Notes under the pieces: model-generated
What the model saw: the letters and a program-made list of their open reading frames with translations, nothing else
Database searches by the model: none
Told to the model about the DNA's origin: nothing
Made by a program: the position numbers and the translations under genes
Origin: Phragmitibacter flavus
GTDB taxonomy: Bacteria > Verrucomicrobiota > Verrucomicrobiia > Verrucomicrobiales > Verrucomicrobiaceae
DNA length: 64,000 nucleotides
Direction: 5' to 3'
NCBI RefSeq assembly: GCF_005780165.1
Contig: NZ_VAUV01000001.1
Coordinates: 1 to 64,000 of the forward strand
Part shown: positions 45,467 through 53,819 of the stretch, one piece after another
Position numbering within the stretch: position 1 is the first letter of the stretch
How the letters are laid out: every line of letters starts with the position of its first letter

Positions 45467-46845
45467 ACCCCTTCCCCTGCCGCCAGCAACGCATGCCGCT
45501 CATTGATGTTCTCCAGCCGGTTGCCCCGATCCATGATCCGCATCCGCTCCAGCCATTCCTCAAACTCCGGCGCCGGTCTCAATCCCAAAGCCTGACGCGC
45601 AAAATGACTGTCATGAAACGACGTCGATTGATAATTCAGCATGATATCATCCGCCCCTGGAATCCCCATGATAAAAGTCACTCCCGCCACGCCCAGCAGC
45701 GCGATCAAGTTATCCATGTCATCCTGATCCGCCTCCGCATGATTGGTATAGCAAATGTCACATCCCATCGGCAAACCGAGTAACTTGCCACAAAAATGAT
45801 CCTCCAATCCCGCGCGGATGATCTGCTTGCCATCATACAAATACTCCGGCCCGATGAAACCCACCACCGTGTTCACCAACAACGGCGCAAACTCCCGCGC
45901 CACTGCATACGCCCGCACCTCACACGTTTGTTGATCCATCCCATGATGCGCATTCGCCGAAAGACACGAACCCTGACCCGTCTCAAAATACATCACATTA
46001 TCCCCCACCGTCCCGCGCTTCATCTCCAATCCCATCCCGTGCGCCTCCCTGATCAAATCCAGCGAGATCCCAAAACTCTTGTTCGCCATCTCCGTCCCTG
46101 CAATCGACTGAAAAATCAAATCCACCGGTTCCCCACGCTCCATGCATAGCATCGTGTTCGTCACATGCGTCAGCACACAGCTCTGCGTCGGAATCTCATA
46201 CTCCGTGATCAACCTGTCCATCAACCTCATCAACGCCCCCGCCGCGCCCGGATTGTCCGTGGCCGGATTGATCCCGATCACCGCATCCCCACACCCGTAG
46301 AGTAAACCGTCCAGCATCGACGCCGCAATTCCCTTCACATCATCGGTCGGATGATTCGGTTGCAAGCGCACACTCAACCTCCCCGGCAATCCGATCGTGT
46401 TGCGAAACTTCGTCACCACCGAGCACTTCTTGGCCACCAGCATCAAGTCCTGATTGCTCATGATCTTGCTCACCGCCGCCACCATCTCCGGCGTCAAACC
46501 TGGCGACACCGCCGTCAACACCTCCGCCGTCGTCCCATACCCCAACAACCACTCGCGAAACTCCCCCACCGTCAGCCCCGCCACCGGCGCGAACGCCTTC
46601 CCGTCATGCCGATCCGCAATCAACCTTGTCACCTCATCCTCATCATACCCCACCAGCCACTCTTCCAAAAAAGTCGTCAACGGCACCTCCGCCAATCTCA
46701 TCTGCGCCGCCACCCGCTCCGCCGCTGAAGCCGCCGCCACTCCCGCCAGCTCATCCCCCGACCGCAACGGCGTTGCTTTCGCCATCAGCGCTTTCAAATC
46801 AGGAAACGAATAGAAATCGCGTCCGAGCTGCAAGTGATACGCCAT
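45457..46845 (-). CDS. eutB: ethanolamine ammonia-lyase large subunit
   Basis: The 462-residue protein is the catalytic, cobalamin-binding barrel subunit. Marks are KATPLRSGDELAGVAA, IMSNQDLMLVAKKC, TTFRN-type VTKFRNTIGLPGRLSVRLQP, HPTDD, DAVIGINPATDN, GSCLSANAHHGMDQQTCE, and MGCDICYTNHAEADQDDM. ATG 46845 was chosen since EutB proteins begin with MAY at this place. No shell proteins, EutA reactivase or aldehyde dehydrogenase are nearby, so this is a non-compartment system. The LysR gene lies 56 bases upstream on the same strand. Confidence 0.96.
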   Translation of the reverse strand: MAYHLQLGRDFYSFPDLKALMAKATPLRSGDELAGVAAASAAERVAAQMRLAEVPLTTFLEEWLVGYDEDEVTRLIADRHDGKAFAPVAGLTVGEFREWLLGYGTTAEVLTAVSPGLTPEMVAAVSKIMSNQDLMLVAKKCSVVTKFRNTIGLPGRLSVRLQPNHPTDDVKGIAASMLDGLLYGCGDAVIGINPATDNPGAAGALMRLMDRLITEYEIPTQSCVLTHVTNTMLCMERGEPVDLIFQSIAGTEMANKSFGISLDLIREAHGMGLEMKRGTVGDNVMYFETGQGSCLSANAHHGMDQQTCEVRAYAVAREFAPLLVNTVVGFIGPEYLYDGKQIIRAGLEDHFCGKLLGLPMGCDICYTNHAEADQDDMDNLIALLGVAGVTFIMGIPGADDIMLNYQSTSFHDSHFARQALGLRPAPEFEEWLERMRIMDRGNRLENINERHALLAAGEGVWR

Positions 46846-46901
46846 ACCTCGTTTGGAAGCATGTTTCATTCCATGCAACCTCGATTGCGTCGTCAGGCCG
46901 C

Positions 46902-47804
46902 TCAACCCACCTCATTCTTCGCCAGCCAGTCGACCGTCACCGCCCGAAACGCTCCCGCCGCCGGATTGCTCTGCTGCGGACTCCACACCATCACCAAATC
47001 CGCCTCCAGCAACGGATGCAACGGTTTGAAAACCAGATCCGCACGACCGCTCAGCGTCTCCACCGTTTCCGGCACCACGCCCACCCCGGCCCCCGCTTCC
47101 ACATACGTCAACACGGTGCCGATCACACTCGGCGTATGCGCAATCTTCGGCGAAAACCCCGCCTCATGACACCCGATCAGCATCTGATCATGCAACCCCA
47201 CCCCCTCGCGCCGCGCCAAAACCACCAAGCTCTCTCCCCTCAACTGCTTCCATTCCAGCTTCTTCACTTTTGCCAGCGGATGATCCTTCAACAATACCGC
47301 ACACATCGCCTCCTTGCGCAGCGGCAACGTCGACAACCCAATCCTCTCCCCGCCCGCCACCGGCCGCGTGATCCCAATATCCAGCCGATCCTTCGACACC
47401 ATCTCCCACACCCGCTCCGGAGTCCGCTCCTCCAACTGCACCGTCACCTTCGGATGCAGCCGACCAAACTCCTTCAACAACCTCGCCAAAAACGACTTCG
47501 TTGGCGGCCCGATAAACCCCAACCGCAACTCCCCCTCCTGACCCCGCGCCGTGCGCTGCACCTTGCGCACCGCCTCTTCACACAACCCCAGCAGGAGCCC
47601 CGCCTCACGCAACATCACCGCCCCTGCCGCCGTCAACTTCACACTCCGCCGCGTCCTCAGCAGCAGTTGCGCCTCCAGCTCCGCCTCAAGTTCCATCACC
47701 GCCCGACTCAGTGCCGGCTGTGCCACCCGCAGCTTCTGCGCCGCCTTGGAGAAACTCAATTGCTCCGCCACCGCTTGGAAATATCGCAGGTGACGGAGAT
47801 CCAT
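46902..47804 (-). CDS. LysR-family transcriptional regulator
   Basis: The 300-residue protein has an N-terminal winged helix (MDLRHLRYFQAVAEQLSFSK, AAQKLRVAQPALSRAVMELE) and a C-terminal periplasmic-binding-like effector domain (GELRLGFIGPPT, DIGITRPV, GAGVGVVPE). It lies directly upstream of eutB on the same strand, unlike the usual divergent LysR layout, yet is the obvious candidate regulator of the ethanolamine genes. ATG 47804 gives the canonical start, and the gene follows the AlgX-like gene by 16 bases. Confidence 0.92.
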   Translation of the reverse strand: MDLRHLRYFQAVAEQLSFSKAAQKLRVAQPALSRAVMELEAELEAQLLLRTRRSVKLTAAGAVMLREAGLLLGLCEEAVRKVQRTARGQEGELRLGFIGPPTKSFLARLLKEFGRLHPKVTVQLEERTPERVWEMVSKDRLDIGITRPVAGGERIGLSTLPLRKEAMCAVLLKDHPLAKVKKLEWKQLRGESLVVLARREGVGLHDQMLIGCHEAGFSPKIAHTPSVIGTVLTYVEAGAGVGVVPETVETLSGRADLVFKPLHPLLEADLVMVWSPQQSNPAAGAFRAVTVDWLAKNEVG

Positions 47805-47820
47805 AATCACTCAAAAATGC

Positions 47821-48861
47821 TTACTTCTTCTTCACCTGCACCGGCAGTTCCTTCCATCGCCCCTGCGTAAACTCCCGCGCCGTAAACACCCAAATCACCA
47901 CCTTCTTGTTGGCCCAAAACTCTGGATTCGCCGCCGTTGCCCTTGCCAGATTGCGACGCGGACCATCGGCTCCACCCGCCTGCATCGAAAATTCCTCTAC
48001 ACTCAGCTTCAGCTTTTCCTGGAGATGATCAATGAACCCCGCCTGCGTCGCCAGCATATTGCCGCCCCGACGAAACACCTGCAAATGACTGTCACCGATC
48101 CCCACAATCGGTCCGCGCGGATCGCTATCCACCGTCCCCACCTGCCCCGGTTTCGCCGGATCCACCTTGCCCGCCCGCTGCATGGGCAATCCCTCTTTGG
48201 CCACCCCCGCCGCTGCGCCACTTGCCACCAAATCTCCCAAAAACTCTAGCTTCTCCTCGGGCAGCACGCCGAAACTCGGATTCGGCATTGTCAGCGCCTG
48301 ATACTTTTTCGCCACCACATCCGCCACCAACTGCGCCGCATAAGGCGACCAATGGGAGTCCGTCGCACAATACAACTGCTTGTCCGGATTCTCCGCCAAC
48401 TGCGCTTTGAAAAGCGTTTCCAGATCCAACACCTCCACCCCCGCCGCCTGCAACTTCCCATAAAATGGCACCAAGCTGGGCACCGTTGCCACATCCACTC
48501 CGGCATTCAACTTCTGCGGATACACCGCCGCTTTCGGAGGCACCGGCACCAGCAACAAATCCACGCCCAGCGCCTTCAAATCCGCCGCATACTTCGCAAT
48601 CACCGGCAGCGGATCGGTCTTCTCCTTGTTCACCACCGCCAGATTCACCGTCGACAAATCGCCAATATCCAAATGCTCCAGCTCACGACGCAGGAACAGC
48701 CAGTTCGGATCCGCCCCCGGCACCGCCAGCGTCGTCGCCTGCGAATTCGCCAACACGTCCTTAACCACCACCGAAAAATCCTGACCCATCACCATCGAAC
48801 TGGAACTGCCCGCTGCCAGCGCGAGCAAAGACAAAACCGAGCGTTTCAAAGCAGCATGCAT
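47821..48861 (-). CDS. AlgX/AlgJ-like SGNH acyltransferase-type protein
   Basis: The 346-residue protein has a signal peptide (about 1-26, ending MVMGQ) and an ALGX-type SGNH-hydrolase-like domain: LLVPVPPKAAVYPQKL, CATDSHWSPYAAQLVAD with the Asp-His pair, and GPIVGIGDSHLQVF with the likely nucleophile serine. Such periplasmic proteins move acetyl groups onto exopolysaccharides together with an MBOAT protein; no MBOAT gene is in the window. It heads the leftward LysR-eutBC group. Confidence 0.82.
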   Translation of the reverse strand: MHAALKRSVLSLLALAAGSSSSMVMGQDFSVVVKDVLANSQATTLAVPGADPNWLFLRRELEHLDIGDLSTVNLAVVNKEKTDPLPVIAKYAADLKALGVDLLLVPVPPKAAVYPQKLNAGVDVATVPSLVPFYGKLQAAGVEVLDLETLFKAQLAENPDKQLYCATDSHWSPYAAQLVADVVAKKYQALTMPNPSFGVLPEEKLEFLGDLVASGAAAGVAKEGLPMQRAGKVDPAKPGQVGTVDSDPRGPIVGIGDSHLQVFRRGGNMLATQAGFIDHLQEKLKLSVEEFSMQAGGADGPRRNLARATAANPEFWANKKVVIWVFTAREFTQGRWKELPVQVKKK

Positions 48862-48924
48862 GAATCAACCTAAAGGCCCTTCCTCAAACTCTCAAGACAG
48901 GAATTAAGAGGATTGCCATCGAGC

Positions 48925-49407
48925 CTACCTCATCTGTTTCAGCATCCGCGCCACATGCTTGTGCTCCCGTCGCGGATACAACACCCGCCAGCTTTCCCGC
49001 GGATCCCCCCAATGCAGAATCTGCAAATTCACCCGCCTCACCCCCCAGGCATTCATTTGTGACCGGTCCGGCTTGTAGAGATCAATCGTGTTGGTGCCCG
49101 ACAACGCCCAGCCATAATCATCCACCTGATACAATTGCCCCGTCTCCATCACCCGAAACACCGTCCCCGCCGGCCAACGCGACCAGTCCGCCGCCGCACT
49201 GTTCATCTCCCCCGCCCGCAACGGCGTCCCCAAGGCCGAACGCCGACCATACTTCCAGTGATCCCGTTCACTGTGCGTGTAAGCCGTTGCCCGAACCTGT
49301 TGAAACGGAGCCCGTTGCATCGGCGGCTCAAACGGCGGCAACGACCGACCACATCCCGTCAGCCACCCTATCAAACAAAAACCCAAAACCAAGCGCCCCA
49401 TCGACAT
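48925..49407 (-). CDS. lipoprotein with 3D (MltA-like) domain
   Basis: The 160-residue protein has a lipoprotein signal with lipobox LTGC (Cys19). The 3D-type double-psi barrel is marked by VRATAYTHSERDH, a GTVFRVMETG strand, and DDYGWALSGTNTIDLYKP, where the aspartates resemble the catalytic ones of MltA-like lytic transglycosylases. It may cut or bind peptidoglycan from the outer membrane. The frame continues upstream to 49881 but there it lies opposite the GAF gene, so the start at 49407 is preferred. Confidence 0.85.
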   Translation of the reverse strand: MSMGRLVLGFCLIGWLTGCGRSLPPFEPPMQRAPFQQVRATAYTHSERDHWKYGRRSALGTPLRAGEMNSAAADWSRWPAGTVFRVMETGQLYQVDDYGWALSGTNTIDLYKPDRSQMNAWGVRRVNLQILHWGDPRESWRVLYPRREHKHVARMLKQMR

Positions 49408-49497
49408 TCCCCATCCTAACCCAACCACCCTCAACAACTCAAGCAACACCCTCGGGAAAGCTTGACCCACAAACCCTAAATCAGGTAAAATTCCTTC

Positions 49498-49956
49498 ATG
49501 TTCCCCACCTTGCCCGATCTGCTCAGTCATGAACCCGTCGACTGGCAGGCCGTCCTCGACGCCACCATCGAAGACTTCGACTGCACCACCGGCACCCTGC
49601 ACCGTCTTCATGCCGACACCCAGATGCTCCACCTCGTCGCCCAACGCGGCATCCCTGAGCAGATCATGCCCATGGTCCTCGTCATCCCCGTCGGCAAAGG
49701 CATCGCCGGGGTCGCCGCCGAAACCCGCCAGCCCGTCGAACTCTGCAACCTGCAAAAAGATCTCGGCGGAGTCGCCAAAGACGCCGCCCGCAAAACCAAC
49801 GTCCAGGGCTCCCTCGCCGTTCCCGTTCAGGAAGGCCCCGATCTGTGCGGCACCCTCGGCATCGGCAAAATGACCCCCCACGATTTCACCGCCGCCGAAA
49901 AAGACCGCCTCATGTCCATCGCCACCGAGATGGCTCCCTACCTCGCGCTCGACTAA
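49498..49956 (+). CDS. stand-alone GAF-domain protein
   Basis: The 152-residue protein is a single GAF domain: LDATIEDFDCTTGTLHRLHA, LHLVAQRGIPEQI, IPVGKGIAGVAAETRQPVEL, LAVPVQEGPDLCGTLGIGK and FTAAEKDRLMSIATEMAPYL. Such proteins bind small ligands or sense redox state; the two cysteines near residues 29 and 83 would allow the latter. No output domain is attached. It is divergent from the 3D lipoprotein. Confidence 0.9.
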   Translation: MFPTLPDLLSHEPVDWQAVLDATIEDFDCTTGTLHRLHADTQMLHLVAQRGIPEQIMPMVLVIPVGKGIAGVAAETRQPVELCNLQKDLGGVAKDAARKTNVQGSLAVPVQEGPDLCGTLGIGKMTPHDFTAAEKDRLMSIATEMAPYLALD

Positions 49957-50013
49957 AGCCAGATAAAGTTCCGATTCACAAGTCGGTGGAAAAATGTTAA
50001 CCTCACCACCAAC

Positions 50014-51669
50014 ATGAGTCCGGGCCGTCTACCCAATTTCACGTCGCTCACCGTAGGCTTCCTCGTCTCCACCTCGCCAATCATGGCCACCGCCGCTTCT
50101 CCTGCACCCCGCCCACTCGCCGAAGCCGCCCAAATCTCCCTCAAATCCCTCCCAAAAAACCAAGGCATCATCGTCACCGCCGAAACCGAAGGCGACCAAC
50201 CCACCGTTACTTCCCTCGCTGGCACCTCTCCACCCAAAAACGTCCCGCCCGAAAAAATCCTCTTCGAAATCGGCTCCATCACCAAAGTCTTCACCGGACT
50301 GCTTCTCGCCCAAGCCGTTGCCGAAGGAAAGACCACCCTTGATACCTCTCTCAAACGCGTCTTTGGCATCAAACAGGAGTTCGCTGATCCACGCGTGGGA
50401 GAAATCACCCTCAAACAACTCGCCACCCACACCAGCGGCCTTCCCCGCCTTCCTGCCAATCTTGACGTCGGCGCCGATCCCAACAATCCCTACGCCCACT
50501 TTGATCGCACCCAACTCTGCGACGCCCTCAAAGCCGCCAAACTCCCCTCCGACGGCCCCTTCCCGATCGACTACTCCAACTTCGGCGTTGGCCTCCTCGG
50601 CGAAGTCCTCGCCTGCCTCTACGAAAAGACCTGGGCCGACCTCATCGCCGAAAAAATCACCGGCCCCCTCGGCATGAAGGACACCGTCACTCTCCCCGAT
50701 AAATCCCAAAGAAAGCGCCTTGCCCCTCCCTACGACAACGACAAAAAAGCCCAGTCCTGGAATCTCAATGCCCTCGCCGGAGCCGGGGCGCTGCGCTCCA
50801 CGACCGCCGACCTCACTCGCTTCGGACGCGCCTTGCTCCATCCCGACAAAACCCCCTTCCCCCAAGCCATCAAACTCCTCCTCCAACCCCACACCCCCAG
50901 CGGCGAAATCGGCCTCGGCATCTTCCTCGGCAAAATCGACGGACAACCCATCTACGAACACAGCGGCGGCACCGGCGGTTACCGCAGTCTTTTCCGTCTC
51001 CATCCCGACAGCAACCAACTACAGATCGTCCTCATCAACAACACCGCCATTGACGCCATGGAAGTCGTCAACGCCACCCGTCCCCAAATTGCGCGCAAAA
51101 CCGACTCCACAAAAGTCCTCACCGAACAAGAACTCGATGCCTTCACCGGCATCTATCAGGACGGCCCGGCCGCCTTCACCATCATTCGACACAACGACCA
51201 CCTCAAAGCCCGCCTCAGCGGTCAGACTTTTCTCAAAATCCATCCCCACGAAACCACCGATCGCTTCTTCTACAAAGCCGTCCCCGCCGAGCTGCAGTTT
51301 ACCCGCGATCCTGCGACTCAGAAAATCACCACCCTCACCCTGTTCCAAAACGGTCGCGAAATGCCCTTCAAAAAATCCGAAGACCCCATTCCCACCATCA
51401 AATTCCGCACCGACAAAGAACTCGCCCCCTACACCGGCACCTACACCCTGCTTATCGGCGGCGAATTTCAAATTCAGGTGCTCCACAACACCCTACTCGC
51501 CAAACTCACCGGCCAAACCTTCCTCCCCGTTTTCGAAACCAAGGACGACTGGTTCGACTACGACATCATCAAAGCCTCCCTCCAGTTCGAACGCGATGCC
51601 GAAGGAAAAATCACCGCCCTCTACCTCCACCAAAACGGCCTCGTCCAACGCGCCGTCAAAAAGCCCTGA
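50014..51669 (+). CDS. serine hydrolase, beta-lactamase/AmpC-like, with DUF3471-type repeats
   Basis: The 551-residue protein has a signal-like N terminus (about 1-28) and a class C beta-lactamase fold: SITK with Ser88 and Lys91, DYSNFGVGLLGE with the Tyr motif, and YEHSGGTGGYRS as the third box. Two lipocalin-like modules follow (about 365-455 and 460-551), each starting with a LDAFTGIYQ or LAPYTGTYT strand. It may be a peptidase, esterase or D-amino-acid amidase in the periplasm; resistance cannot be inferred. Confidence 0.88.
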   Translation: MSPGRLPNFTSLTVGFLVSTSPIMATAASPAPRPLAEAAQISLKSLPKNQGIIVTAETEGDQPTVTSLAGTSPPKNVPPEKILFEIGSITKVFTGLLLAQAVAEGKTTLDTSLKRVFGIKQEFADPRVGEITLKQLATHTSGLPRLPANLDVGADPNNPYAHFDRTQLCDALKAAKLPSDGPFPIDYSNFGVGLLGEVLACLYEKTWADLIAEKITGPLGMKDTVTLPDKSQRKRLAPPYDNDKKAQSWNLNALAGAGALRSTTADLTRFGRALLHPDKTPFPQAIKLLLQPHTPSGEIGLGIFLGKIDGQPIYEHSGGTGGYRSLFRLHPDSNQLQIVLINNTAIDAMEVVNATRPQIARKTDSTKVLTEQELDAFTGIYQDGPAAFTIIRHNDHLKARLSGQTFLKIHPHETTDRFFYKAVPAELQFTRDPATQKITTLTLFQNGREMPFKKSEDPIPTIKFRTDKELAPYTGTYTLLIGGEFQIQVLHNTLLAKLTGQTFLPVFETKDDWFDYDIIKASLQFERDAEGKITALYLHQNGLVQRAVKKP

Positions 51670-51683
51670 CCAAAAAAAAGTAG

Positions 51684-51702
51684 AAGGCTCGTCCCGAGCC
51701 TT
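51684..51702. terminator. probable terminator hairpin
   Basis: The perfect eight-pair stem AAGGCTCG / CGAGCCTT has a three-base loop. Rightward it is followed by TGCTCTTA only; leftward it is followed by CTAC and eight T. It may serve leftward transcripts leaving the cassette region, and weakly the serine hydrolase gene. Confidence 0.5.
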
Positions 51703-51786
51703 GCTCTTAATGCGCCGTTGAACCCAGCATGACCGGTCACCTGTAGGGTGAGTCAGGATCGATCAGCAGACCTCTTCTCTTCCGAG

Positions 51787-52022
51787 TTACGCCATCCGCA
51801 TCTCTGCCACCTCTCGGTCCGAAAACACCCGGTCTCCCCAGATATTTTTAAGCCGTTCCGCAAAGTCAATCTTCGGCATGGGCTCCGCCGCCGCTCTCGC
51901 GGAAGGAATCAACGTAGCAAAGTGTTGCCCTCTCTTCCTGATTTCTACCGACTCTCCGTCGGAATCCAAGAAGCGATGAGACCGAAATTGTTCCTTGAAT
52001 CCGAAACTTTGGCGGTTTTCAT
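51787..52022 (-). pseudogene. frameshifted Phd/YefM-type antitoxin
   Basis: From ATG 52022 the frame reads MKTAKVSDSRNNFGLIASWI, a typical antitoxin DNA-binding start, but then meets a stop. In the next frame the same protein goes on with DSDGESVEIRKRGQHFATLI and a toxin-binding tail, DFAERLKNIWGDRVFSDREV. A frameshift near 51960 splits it. No PIN-type toxin gene follows on the left. It is an orphan remnant near the distal end of the cassette array. Confidence 0.7.
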
Positions 52023-52130
52023 GAAGGAGAATAATCCACTTCGCAGAACTCCGCCAGCCTGCACTGCGCTTCACTGGAAAGTGTGGTCAACCTAGTCCCT
52101 ATCTCCCACGACCTTCATGGGCGATCAAGA

Positions 52131-52688
52131 TTAACTTGAGGGTGCGGCCTGCTTCGTGCCCTCGATTTCGTCGCTTGGTTTTGGGTCAGTGCCATACTCA
52201 CTCAAGGACGGCGAAAGTGCCAGCCTCAGACTCGTGCATGGGTAACCGGCGTTCGATCCTTGGGAGGTGCGAACAATCACAAAGCCCTCGCTCTCATACA
52301 GGCTTCGAGCGCGAAAGTTATCTGCCAGAACGACTGTCCATGCATAGGGTCCAATGAGATTTACTGCAAATCGCAGTAGCGCCCGCCCGATGCCTCTCCG
52401 GTAGTAAGAGGGATCGACATACAACCATGAAAGGTAAGCACCGTCGATCCCCACAAAGCCGACAATCTCGTCGCCCCAAGTTGCGACAAACTTCTTTGAG
52501 CGCTGAAAACTGGGGGCATCTTCTTGATCATCTGCCAACGGAATGAAAGCGCGTGGATCGCATGACCCGGAGAGTTCGTCCGGCCTTGCTCTGTCATGCA
52601 CTGAACAAACCGCAAACCAATCGGCAGGGTGGTAGTCACGAATGGCGAACCTGTCAGGCTGCGAGAGATTATTCATGTCATTGGACAT
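52131..52688 (-). CDS. GNAT-family N-acetyltransferase
   Basis: The 185-residue protein has a GNAT fold: FAIRDYHPADWFAVCSVHDR at the start, AYLSWLYVDPSYYRRGIGRA with the acetyl-CoA loop RRGIG, and VLADNFRARSLYESEGFVIV as the typical end. The acceptor is unknown. ATG 52688 lies 11 bases after an attC-like site. The tail ends EGTKQAAPSS, resembling the tails of other cassette genes here, but a clear attC on its left was not found. Confidence 0.88.
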   Translation of the reverse strand: MSNDMNNLSQPDRFAIRDYHPADWFAVCSVHDRARPDELSGSCDPRAFIPLADDQEDAPSFQRSKKFVATWGDEIVGFVGIDGAYLSWLYVDPSYYRRGIGRALLRFAVNLIGPYAWTVVLADNFRARSLYESEGFVIVRTSQGSNAGYPCTSLRLALSPSLSEYGTDPKPSDEIEGTKQAAPSS

Positions 52689-52698
52689 TGTTTCATGA

Positions 52699-52790
52699 TT
52701 GAACGCTTGCAACCAATCGAAGGCGAGAGGGAAGCACCGATGACAAGACAAGTGCCATCCGAGGCGTTGCCTACGCCCGTTTTGTTTGCA
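52699..52790 (-). repeat. attC-like site, type 2
   Basis: On the minus strand it opens GCAAACAAAACGGGCG and closes with a GCGTTCA end. It shares long stretches with the sites at 60673 and 62445. The upstream gene's stop lies inside it. Confidence 0.6.
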
Positions 52791-53013
52791 CGATTGTTGT
52801 CTGCGTATTCTGCAAGCGGCTTTGGTGTGTAAAAATGAATGCTGATCTCTTCGATGTCGTCCTTGAAGAGGCCAATATTGAGCGGAATGCGCTGCCCTTG
52901 AAATACCAATATCCAAGGATGAAGACCCCAAAAGCGACTGCCGCAAACCAATTACGTTGATCCAACGCCAGCAATGCTCCGAAGACTATAAGGGCGAGAC
53001 CGATCCACTTCAT
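52771..53013 (-). CDS. small membrane protein, cassette gene
   Basis: The 80-residue product begins MKWIGLALIVFGALLALDQR and has two likely membrane segments (about 3-16 and 22-37), then a basic polar tail. The final codons (TIVQTKRA) and the stop lie inside the attC-like site, as is usual for cassettes. The frame is open to 53058, but ATG 53013 begins right at the membrane segment. No family is recognised. Confidence 0.5.
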   Translation of the reverse strand: MKWIGLALIVFGALLALDQRNWFAAVAFGVFILGYWYFKGSAFRSILASSRTTSKRSAFIFTHQSRLQNTQTTIVQTKRA

Positions 53014-53157
53014 GCGCTGTAGTGCTGGGTGAAGGATGAGCACGTGCACCACTACCAATGGGAGCGCGCGTCAATCACGGGTTGGGGTTCTAATTAGTTG
53101 AAATCATTGAAACTGAACGGCCGGTAGTAGTTGCTCGATGCGGCTTGATGGGCCTCT

Positions 53158-53724
53158 TCATGAGTTTAAGCCTTCGAGGATCCGGTCTGGTTTGCCATCA
53201 CGAGGAATAATCCATGTTACCTTGTAACTTCCTGCCCCTCCGCCCCCATAGCTGACAATCAAAAGTGTCCTGCCTGAGTCTGAAAGCCTTGCATTGGTGG
53301 TTCCCCATCGACCTTCATGCTTCGGGTCATTGAGCTGATCTTCGGACCACAAGAACAAATGGAAGCAATCTCGCCACAAATCCTCAGGTAATTCGATTTG
53401 CTTCCCGTCCCAGACAATCGAGAATGATTCAAGCTCATGACCAGGAATCCCCATATCAGTTCCGAGCGCCTCCCTTCCATTTACACGTAAAGGATGTGGA
53501 CTATTGGGCGTAGCAGGCTTCCAGACTCCATCAGATTCGTATTCAACCTTATTCTTTGTCCAGTCGAACTTGCGCATCTTGATCTTGATTTGGATCTTGG
53601 TGGTCTTGTCCTCAATCGTCTCAGTATAGATCATGGGGAAGTCGCGGTATTCATCCGGCACATTTTCTGCGAAGGATGCCGCAGCTAATACGAAAGCGAG
53701 AAGCGATGCGTAGAGGCAGTTCAT
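53158..53724 (-). CDS. exported protein of unknown function, cassette gene
   Basis: The 188-residue protein has a signal peptide (about 1-19, ending SFAEN) and a soluble part with IQIKIKMRKFDWTKNKVEYE and a Gly-rich turn, SYGGGGAGSYKVTWIIP. I recognise no family. ATG 53724 lies seven bases after the attC site at 53732, which supports the start. It is the first of a run of small leftward genes separated by closely related sites. Confidence 0.65.
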   Translation of the reverse strand: MNCLYASLLAFVLAAASFAENVPDEYRDFPMIYTETIEDKTTKIQIKIKMRKFDWTKNKVEYESDGVWKPATPNSPHPLRVNGREALGTDMGIPGHELESFSIVWDGKQIELPEDLWRDCFHLFLWSEDQLNDPKHEGRWGTTNARLSDSGRTLLIVSYGGGGAGSYKVTWIIPRDGKPDRILEGLNS

Positions 53725-53731
53725 TTTGTTT

Positions 53732-53819
53732 GCCTATCGTATAGGCCACTGACGGCGGGGATGGAAGCCCGAATTCGAAGAAGGACGTTACCCGCCGTTG
53801 GATGAGCCGGCTTGTTGTG
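53732..53819 (-). repeat. attC site, type 1 copy 1
   Basis: On the minus strand it opens CACAACAAGCCGGC and closes GGCCTATACGATAGGC. The arms around AACGGCGGG / CCCGCCGT pair. The closing GTT is changed to GAT, so recombination at this copy may be weakened. The MBL-fold gene ends inside it. Confidence 0.8.

Noticed and set aside
46626-47870. Long rightward frame opposite eutB and the LysR gene
   Set aside because: It is rich in Arg, His and Pro with no motifs, as expected of the antisense of a codon-biased gene. EutB and LysR motifs on the other strand are clear.
41448-48861. Ethanolamine microcompartment
   Set aside because: No shell-protein, EutA, EutE or EutG genes are found around eutBC in the window.
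49408-49881. N-terminal extension of the 3D lipoprotein gene
   Set aside because: It would remove the lipoprotein signal from the N terminus and overlaps the divergent GAF gene.
50029-51018. Gly-rich leftward frame opposite the serine hydrolase
   Set aside because: The composition is an antisense artefact; the plus strand has all three beta-lactamase-type motifs.
52100-52165. attC site at the 3' end of the GNAT gene
   Set aside because: The terminal residues resemble other cassette tails, but I could not pair two arms or find a matching GTT end.
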